NCBI GenBank assembly: GCA_030549175.1
Contig: JAUKUA010000001.1
Location: 3,472,001 to 3,536,000, forward strand
Source: Lasiosphaeris hirsuta
Lineage: Eukaryota; Ascomycota; Sordariomycetes; Sordariales; Lasiosphaeriaceae
Direction of reading: 5' to 3'
DNA length: 64,000 nucleotides
Notes under the pieces: model-generated
The model's database searches: none
Told to the model about the DNA's origin: nothing
The model's input: only the letters and a program-made list of their open reading frames with translations
Shown: piece after piece, positions 56,184 to 64,000 of the stretch
Numbering within the stretch: the first letter of the stretch is position 1
How the letters are laid out: each line of letters opens with the position of its first letter
Made by a program: the position numbers and the translations under genes

Positions 56184-57046
56184 TTAGTCCTCCTTGAGCG
56201 GTAAGAAAATCTCCTCGATTCCATTCTTTGTGATGACCATCATCTGCAAGCCATCACCCACCTCAATGTGCCGCTCCACTGCTCCGTCAAAGACGTCCTT
56301 TACAAGAATCTCCACCTCGCTTCGCGTCAAGGGCTTCCGTTCCCGTTCCTGGAGAGCATGCCCCTCGCCGCTACCGGGCACATGCTGGTTTTTGAAATTG
56401 ACTTGGTTGTCGAGGAAGGGCATTATCAAGCTCGCAGCTGCGCCGCCCGCTCGGCACTGCTCCCGCTCGTAGCTGCCAACAGGGTCATACGAGTAGACAG
56501 CGCCCTTGCCCTCCTCATCCAAACCGCCGAGGATCGCATAAACGTAGTACGGAAAGAAGCGCTTCTGGTATAAGATTGTCGAAAGCCTCTGCGCACAAGC
56601 TTTGACACTCATCGGCTTGCCATGGCGGTACTGGTACATCTTGCAGATAGCGTCAAGCCGTTCCTTCAGGGCCTCCCCGTCGGCCGCGAAGCCCACAACC
56701 GAGAGGCAAAGCGTGGCATCGTGCTGGTCCGCCGTTGTACCGCCAATCTTGAAGACCTTGGGGTGGTAGCGCGAGTTGATGCTGTAGCCTGATGTCAGAC
56801 GGGTGTCTCCCGCCATGATTGTGAAGTCGGCGCCCGAGATGGCGAGTGTCGAACCGCCGTTGTCGGTGTACCTGGAACAGAAATTGTCAGCCACAACTAG
56901 AGAATGCGGGTACACCTGCGCAGCGATGGGGGATCATACGGGTCAAAGCGATGTTGCCGGGCACCCTCAGGCGCGTTGACTTTGGGGCCTTCATTGAACG
57001 AGTAGTTGGGCCCGTTCATGAGCGGGTTCTGACTGAACATAGCCAT
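56184..57046 (-). CDS. PRE7: 20S proteasome subunit beta-6
   Basis: A structural, non-catalytic beta subunit of the 20S proteasome core. Exons (minus) 56940-57046 and 56184-56871, joined by a 68-bp GT-AG intron, give 264 aa. Exon 1 carries the poorly conserved propeptide ending HRFDPY. The fold then starts at TDNGGSTLAISGADF and keeps AGDTRLTSGYSINSR, KRFFPYYVYAILGGLDEEGKGAVYSYDPVGSYEREQC in pieces, and GGAAASLIMPFLDNQVNFKNQ, all diagnostic of beta-6. The nucleophile Thr1 is lacking, as normal for this subunit. A Met two codons after the first (MAMF) could also start translation. Confidence 0.95.
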
Positions 57047-57708
57047 GGTCCGAGCTACACGGGCCGTGTGTTCTGCGATGTGCTAGGGCTGGCGGTCGCG
57101 GTTGGATGGCTTTGGTATGGAATGTTTTCGGGGATGGGGATGGATGGGAAATGAAGTTTGGGTGAGGCTCGACAACGGAGCAGTCGTGATGGCGAAGGTC
57201 GAACGGGCTCAGGCGCGCGTCAGCCCTGCAGCCTGCTCAGGTGCCCAAGCCTCCAGCTGACTCAGCTACCAGGTGGAGCGTGCCAGTCCTAGGCAAGAGA
57301 CCAGGAGCAAGGGTGATCCCCATTTGGCACTTGCCAAGCAACTGCGGTGCCTGCCGATTCAGACACTTTCAGTTGGCAAAGTCCCCGAATTTCTTTTGAA
57401 CCGTGTGTCATTGACGGCGCCCAAGTCTTGTCCATATGCTCACCTCTCCGAATACCGCTGTTTCTCGACACCCGCTTTAGTTTGCCCCGGGAGTTTGTCA
57501 GTCGTGATACCGGCCTGACTTGCAATTTGAATTTGGTCATGTCCATCTAGGAGCCACTAGAGACGCAACAACTTTTGACCTTACCGGAACTGCGAAATCA
57601 TCAACATCAACATTGACACAGAGGTCGAAACCAAGATCGAGCGCCTCTCTATTCAAGTGTAGCTCTTTTCCCCTGAGCGAGAGTTGCAAAACTGTACCCG
57701 CCGACACC
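57047..57708. promoter_or_regulatory. Divergent promoter region, PRE7 / STT4
   Basis: About 660 bp lie between head-to-head housekeeping genes. I searched by eye for a yeast-type PACE site (GGTGGCAAA) and found none. No gene is seen. Confidence 0.5.
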
Positions 57709-60700
57709 ATGGCTCGCGATATTCGGCAGAGCGCGCTGCAGCGCATTGCCGCGCTTTCTGCGACAGGCCCATCGGCTCCCTTCGACAAGTCCGATCTCGA
57801 CAGGTTGTGTCGAGCAGCTCCAAGCCATGTCTTCTCCCCTCCTTCTGTAAATGGCCACCATACGTCGGCTCAGAGGCTCGAGGTTGGCCGTATCCCCATG
57901 GTAAAACTGCCCGTCCTCCCCGCTCGCTCCTCGTCCCCCTTGGCTGATCTCGCCTTCAGACTATTCGAGAATACGACGTTCTGTTGGCCCTGTGTAATGC
58001 CGCCCCAGCCCTACGATCCACTCAGAGTGCCCAGAAACTTGCCCGGCACCTCATCCCATACTTGCTAGACGCCCATATACAAGCCTTTGCCCCGTCGCCA
58101 TTCTTCCGGAAGATCGAGCCGTCTCCAACCGAGTCACTAAGCTATCACGTCACCGCCGCCTTGCTCTCCCTTGGGGTCCACCATGCAGATGTGCAACAGA
58201 CAGTCTCGGGCAATATTGTGATCTTTCTCAATGTCTGTGCCCATGCCACCGAGAGCGTCTCACAGGCTGATGAAGATGGCCCGGCAGCATTGGAAGATGC
58301 AATCCGGACCGCCACCATTACCACTGCCCTCTTGGGCTTCCTGGATGCTGCTAGTGCGCAAGCAGACTTTTGGAGATCTGGGGGCCGTCTCGGTCTTATC
58401 AACCGGCTCCGCGATTTGCTTTCCCAGCCTTTCTTAGTCGCGGTTGAGTCAGCCTTCTCTACGATTCGTAACTCTCACTCCCACGACAAGTCCATCAAAG
58501 AGTGGAAACGGTGGATGCGCCACTACGAGGATATCGGTAAACCCTTGGGTGCAATGTTACTCCAGCGGAGCTTCATGTGGCTGCTTGTGGCCACCACTTC
58601 TCTCCTAGTCGCTGAGGAAGATGTGTTGCGAAGGTCTCATGTTCTCGATATCATTATGAGTGGGATCGGCCTGCGCCGCCCCCTGACCGCCAAGAGTAGC
58701 GAGGCCGACTTTCGCTCTGTAGAGCTGTACGCTACAGTTGCCATCGACCAAATGAACTATCTCGAGTCGAGTGCCGATTTCGATAGTCTCTCCCCTGCGA
58801 AACAAAAACTTGCCTTCGCTGTCAAGGCATGTGCCCTGATCAGCTACCTCAACGCCTCAACCCTGAACGAGGAAGCGGCCGACAGCGAGGTTCTGATGGC
58901 CTGGCTTGAAGACACACTTGGTGATTCGTCCAGCATGGCTGACGAGCAGTTGGCTTCCGCTGTCCTGAAATCACTGGCGTTGCTCTGTCGGGTTTCTCCC
59001 TCATATGCAATCAACGTCAGCCGCCTCCTGCCCCGCTTCATCGTCCAGAGTGGAGTTAAAAGTCGCATCGTCATGATCGCATCCAAATGTCTCGCCTTCG
59101 TCTTACAGATGCTCTCTAAAGATGCTGTGATTACCACTCTTTACACACTGGGTAACGTCCTAAGCCCTGGAAGCCAGCGTCCAACTACCAATGGGCTCAA
59201 TGGTGATTCGCGTCACAACACCCAAGATGTATCCCACATATACGCGGGGAGGCCGTCCACTGGCAGTTCCCTGTCGCTGCCAACGTCTGGCGAGGAAGAA
59301 TCCGCCATCGTTCAGGGGAACGTCGTCCAAGCCATCTGCGAAATTGCAGGCGCCTGCAAAGACGAGAAGATTACGGGCCTAGCCCAATCGATGCTTGCGC
59401 AGAAGATTGTGAAGTTCACGAGTCTCATCGATCCACGGATAATAACTGGTGCCTCTGCTTTGGCTCTCACTGGTGGTCAGCCCGAGTTCCGCTATCTACT
59501 AAAGCGATATGCCGCCGTTGCACATGATGCCGTAGTAGAGGACAAGGAGAGCATTCTAACTGCCGTATGTTGCCCTTGGCATTGCAACCTGCAGTAAGAA
59601 GATGGGCTGACAGTGTCTAGGTCTTGAAAGCTCGCAGCTATATATCTGCCAACGTTCGCCGAGATTCTCCCTTGTACGATCTTTACCTCGAGCACCTACT
59701 TGACGGTATCATTTCGCAAGGGGATGCCCACAGTCACCCCTCCCACCACGCCAAGGAATCAGATATCGAGTTGGCCGCGCGTGAGATTGCCCAGCTTCTG
59801 TCGCCGCTTGCTATATTCATGTCTGCCAATGACGTGGCGTTTGACGATGCGACCGATGACGACACGCATACCATGCTCCGCGATGCATGGTTCAATATCG
59901 TTGTCCATGGCTTTACTCCGTCCACGGACCGCGGTAAACAGTATATGAAAGAGCTGAGGATCATGGCGATTCATTCGCCGCCCTTGGTCTTAGAGAATCG
60001 TGGAGAACAAGACGAAAGTGACATTGAGCTCAACCCCATCCTGCGCAGAGGCGAAAGTTCTGATCGAGAGTCTCTGCACAAAAAACACCTCTCTGAACTG
60101 ATACCCACTCGAAGCAGTGAGATAAGAGGACTCAGCTACCGCAAAGTCATATTTCTTCAGGCCGCTTATTTAGTGGAAAGCCTGAGGGCAGATGCCGGCG
60201 ACTGTACTAAGGCGTTATCCTACTTCCTCGAACCCAGCATGCGGCGAGGCGATGTAAGTCGTACCATGGATGGCATCATGAATGCTGTCATCGACCGGTA
60301 TTTGAAGAAGACCCTTCTCGCCTCGAACCCTACCTTCTCCGCCCAGTATGCTGCAAACCAGCTTGCCAGAATACTTTGCGGGTGCTGCCATCGCATAGAG
60401 CGGGTCCAACAAGCTGCCTTTGGTTGCGCTGATCGCCTCATCAGGGAGATACCTTCTGCTCTTTGCCAGAGATCATCTTTGTTTGCACTCCTTGAGCTTC
60501 TCTCACTTATGTGGTCCAGCTGTTTGGAAGCAGAGACGGATCGATACGAGCCGAGGACAACGTTTGAGTCCATTAGGGGAAATGTCGCAGTTGAGCTGTC
60601 AGACGACTATCAGTTCAGGCACCAGACACTGGAAGGCCTTCACCAAAAGGCCAGGATCTGGCTCACAAATGCTATCAATGTTGCTCCTGCCGACGTGAAG

Positions 60701-63700
60701 GGTCTCCTCCAGACATATCTCTCCGAGTTTGATGATGAGGGGACCTATGGCCACATGTCGTTAGGAAGGTCGTTTGCCGTCGAGATTGGCTCTATGATCC
60801 CAGCCACTGACCAAAGACTGTCCTCGCTCGATCTTCTTGGGGATTGTCCAATCAATACTGCTTCGGACTTCATGGCGCAATATACAAAGCGTCAAGAATA
60901 CCGTTACTCTGAGGCACTGCCGGACCACAGTCTAGAGTGGTTGAGCTTTATGCGCCTGGACCGCAGGTCATCGTTTCTTCCGGCTTCTGATAACGACAGT
61001 GCTGATGCTCTGACTGCCCTCTCGCATATCGAAAAACGTATCCTCGGTCGAAAGGCCACGTCACTTTCGGATGTTCGGGACATTTTGCGTCGTGCCGCCG
61101 CTCTACTATGCCGAAGCGAGCATGATGAATGCTCCATAGTCCATTACCTCGTCAGCATCCCTTTTGCTATGTTCACGAAGCAGTCCATTAAGCTTGGCGT
61201 TTCGTTGTGGCTCGGGGTCCTCAACGAGAACCCAAGGATGGAGCCACGAATCCTGGCCGAGATAGCACAGCAGTGGGAGTTCAGTGTTCAGAGAAAACTT
61301 GGACTCTTTAACCCTGCCATCACCAGCCCCGATCCTTTCTTTCTCAAGGAGGAGTTTGCGCCAAGCGACAATGCCGCTCTCGCAAAGCGGAAGCAACACA
61401 TTCATAACCTCTTGGCACCCCATACACGACTCCTACAGTTCTTCAGCAGCCATTACAATGCTACCCGCCTTGGAAATCCCGACACTCATCACATATTTCT
61501 TCGCCTCCTAGATACTACACTGGATGCTATCAAACACTCAACGCCACATCCCATGGCTAGGGAGATCCGATTCCAGACAGTGCTACTTGGTCTTCAGGTC
61601 CTCAAGACAAGTACAACAATTGGCGCAATTGCACAGTGGCGGCTGAAGGATTTGATCTTGTCCGCAGGTCTCAGTTGGTTCAATGCCGCACCTCGATGGT
61701 CATTTGGCAGTAATAATCTTCAACTGAAGACTGAGATTCGTTTGATATCAGACGTCATGGCGGCCTTGAAAGGGACGGCCAATATCGGTGCGCAGGCTGT
61801 AGGAAGCATCAAGTCTCTTGTATCTAAGGAGAAGCTCCTTCAACTCCTCTTGGAGAACGAGCAATCTAGACTCTACGTTTGGGTTCATCCATTGGATGAG
61901 CCGCCGAAGTCGCATCTAACCTTCCTCCATACAAGCAAGAACACGCTTGAAGTTCGTATCCTTCCCTTTCCCTCCCCTAGATCACCTCGCAATACTGACA
62001 CCTCACAGGCGGCCATTCAGCCGCTAGTACGAACCGCTTGGGCAGAAAGCCCATCACTTGCTGTGCATTTGACAACGCGGTTTCAGTATCCACGGATACA
62101 TAAGGAGGTCCGCTGGCTGCTGCTGAACTTCACTGCCAAAGCGGCAACAGAGTCCGAAGCACTTGTAGTGCTCATCGATGGCTCACTACTCGAAGACGTC
62201 AGCTTTCAGCTCAAGGTAAGATCGCTTGGACCATTAGCGAACCCCATTGATCGAGTTTGCCCTGGCCTAATAGACATACTTTTCTAGTATCTCCTTTTCT
62301 GGGCGCCGGTCAATCCCATCACCGCAGTTACCTACTTCCTACCAACCTATCGAAACCACCCTTACCTCATACAGTACGCCATGAGGGCCTTGGAGAGCCA
62401 CTCTGTTGATGTAACCTTTTTCTACGTACCACAGATTGTCCAGACTCTTCGCTATGATGCATTGGGCTATGTCGAACGCTATATCCTCGAGACAGCTCAA
62501 TTTTCTCAGCTGTTTGCCCATCAAATCATATGGAACATGAAGGCCAACGCTTACAAAGATGACGAGTCTTTGATTGTAAGATGCCCCTCGGCCACAAGGC
62601 TGGTTCCACCCAGAACACATCTTTTTGCTAATACGTAACACACAGCCTGACGCCATCAAGCCGACTCTTGACAAAGTCATGGGCCACATGATTGATAGCT
62701 TTGCAGCTGAGGATCGTGAGTTCTATGAACGCGAGTTTACGTTTTTCGATGAGGTCACTGGCATATCCGGAAAACTCAAACCGTTGATCAAGAAGTCAAA
62801 GCCTGAAAAGAAGCAAAAGATTGAGGAGGAGCTCCGAAAGATCACGGTTGAGGTTGGTGTTTATCTGCCAAGTAATCCTGAGGGCGTGGTCATCGGTATC
62901 GACAGGAAATCTGGCAAGCCTTTGCAAAGTCATGCCAAAGCTCCGTTTATGGCGACTTTCCGGATCAAGAAGAATAAGAGTGTCCCAGAAGAAGTAGAAG
63001 ATGCCGGCGAGGAGTCAATCAATGACAGAGGTGCCACGCAAGACACGACGATTGAAGTCTGGCAGTCAGCCATCTTCAAGGTGGGTGATGATTGCCGTCA
63101 GGATGTGCTTGCGCTTCAAATGGTCGCAGCATTCCGAGGGATTTTTCACAGTGTGGGCCTCGACGTTTTTGTCTTCCCATACCGGGTGACGGCGACCGCT
63201 CCCGGCTGCGGAGTTATCGACGTTCTACCAAACTCGATCTCGCGAGATATGTTGGGACGAGAAGCAGTGAACGGGCTCTACGACTACTTTGTTTCCAAGT
63301 ACGGTAACGAGGATTCGCTTCGTTTCCAACAAGCTCGGAACAATTTTGTCAAGAGCATGGCGGCCTATTCGGTTATATCATTCCTTCTCCAGTTCAAGGA
63401 TCGCCACAACGGCAACATCATGATCGACGATGCCGGCCACATTCTCCATATCGACTTTGGGTTTTGTTTCGACATTGCTCCGGGAGGCATCAAGTTTGAG
63501 CGCGCGCCATTCAAGCTCACATCTGAAATGCTCGCCGTCATGGGTGGTAGCCCAGAACACCAATCTTTCAAGTGGTTCGAGGAGCTGTGTATCAAGGCAT
63601 TCTTGGCCTCCCGACAGTACACGGACAAATTGTCGCAGATTGTATTGTTAATGATGGACAGTGGGCTTCCTTGCTTCAAGCCTGAGAGCGTAAAGCACTT

Positions 63701-63839
63701 TAAGGAGCGGTTTGTCTTGGAGAAGAACGATCGTGAGGCTGCTGAGTTCATGAAGGACCTGATCAAAAAGAGCCACGCAAGTTACTCTACGGGCTTCTAC
63801 GATCAGTTCCAACTCTTCACGAACGGTATTCCGTATTAG
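57709..63839 (+). CDS. STT4: Phosphatidylinositol 4-kinase alpha
   Basis: It makes PI4P at the plasma membrane, needed for cell-wall integrity and as the counter-lipid for OSBP-type exchange. Five exons: 57709-57900, 57960-59564, 59621-62215, 62288-62575, 62646-63839. Introns are 59, 56, 72 and 70 bp, all GT-AG, phase 0. The product is 1,957 aa, near yeast Stt4 (1,900). The first ~1,400 residues form the helical solenoid that binds Efr3/Ypp1-type partners. The lipid-kinase-unique helical region follows (YLLFWAPVNPITAV). The C-terminal kinase has DDCRQDVLALQM, the catalytic loop DRHNGNIMID and the metal-binding HIDFGF. It ends on the usual FYDQFQLFTNGIPY. Complete within the window. Confidence 0.96.
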
Positions 63840-64000
63840 TATAGAGCCGCTGAGCTTACCTCGCCGCGAGTTCATAGATAACTTTAATCTGCGCAGACAG
63901 GAACCCTTCTGCTGGATCTGGACATCCAGTTCTTGAGAATTGATTTACTAGCTCAACACCCGACCATCCGTGTTTTTACCCCAAAGTAAGCTTTTTACTT

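Noticed and set aside
56872..57708. PACE element for Rpn4-type control of PRE7
   Set aside because: No GGTGGCAAA on either strand in the PRE7/STT4 intergenic region.

Overview
The window is nuclear DNA of a filamentous ascomycete (Pezizomycotina; Sordariomycetes is my inference). The evidence is many short introns (about 48-112 bp, one of 202 bp) with CTRAY-type branch sites, fungal-only gene families (Atg11, fungal Hsp30-type sHSP, Nhp6, Stt4), and a TpA-saturated retrotransposon graveyard with the CpA-to-TpA signature of repeat-induced point mutation (RIP).

Region 1 (1 to about 13,600) is repeat DNA. One Ty3/gypsy chromovirus-type element can be delimited: two 1,327-bp LTRs (479-1805 and 7832-9158) flank a gag-pol relic in which knuckle, RT, RNase H, integrase and chromodomain signatures remain readable between many stops. 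A truncated copy precedes it (1-478). A reversed pol fragment fused to a reversed partial LTR follows it (9159-11576), and then alternating forward and reverse LTR pieces (11577-13603). No intact element gene remains.

Region 2 (13,983-63,839) is gene-dense and ordinary in base composition. In order: mitochondrial-type USP deubiquitinase (+), Kes1/Osh4-like oxysterol-binding protein (-), Gfo/Idh/MocA oxidoreductase (-), REX2 oligoribonuclease (+), phosphoglucomutase (-), an unrecognised ten-exon gene (-), NHP6 HMG-box protein (-), CENP-H-like kinetochore protein (-), ATG11 (+), mitochondrial ribosomal protein bL9m (-), an unrecognised single-pass membrane protein (+), a putative nucleotidyltransferase-like protein (-), LSM6 (+), an Hsp20/Hsp30 chaperone (-), an RRM+YTH RNA-binding protein (-), proteasome subunit beta-6 PRE7 (-) and PI 4-kinase STT4 (+), complete just before the window end.

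The genes are mostly housekeeping and do not form an evident cluster. Loose themes are membrane lipid and PI4P traffic (OSBP, STT4), protein turnover (USP, proteasome, Atg11, Hsp20) and RNA handling (REX2, LSM6, YTH). Shared promoters are likely for divergent pairs: oxidoreductase/REX2, CENP-H/ATG11, NTase-like/LSM6 and PRE7/STT4. I found no tRNA, rRNA, CRISPR array or secondary-metabolite cluster, and no clearly new multi-gene system. The most notable items are the outward-fading RIP gradient, the alternating inverted LTR mosaic, two probable GC-AG introns, the RRM-YTH protein with an interrupted YTH domain, and several conserved-looking proteins I cannot assign. All gene models are hand-spliced by reading-frame logic.
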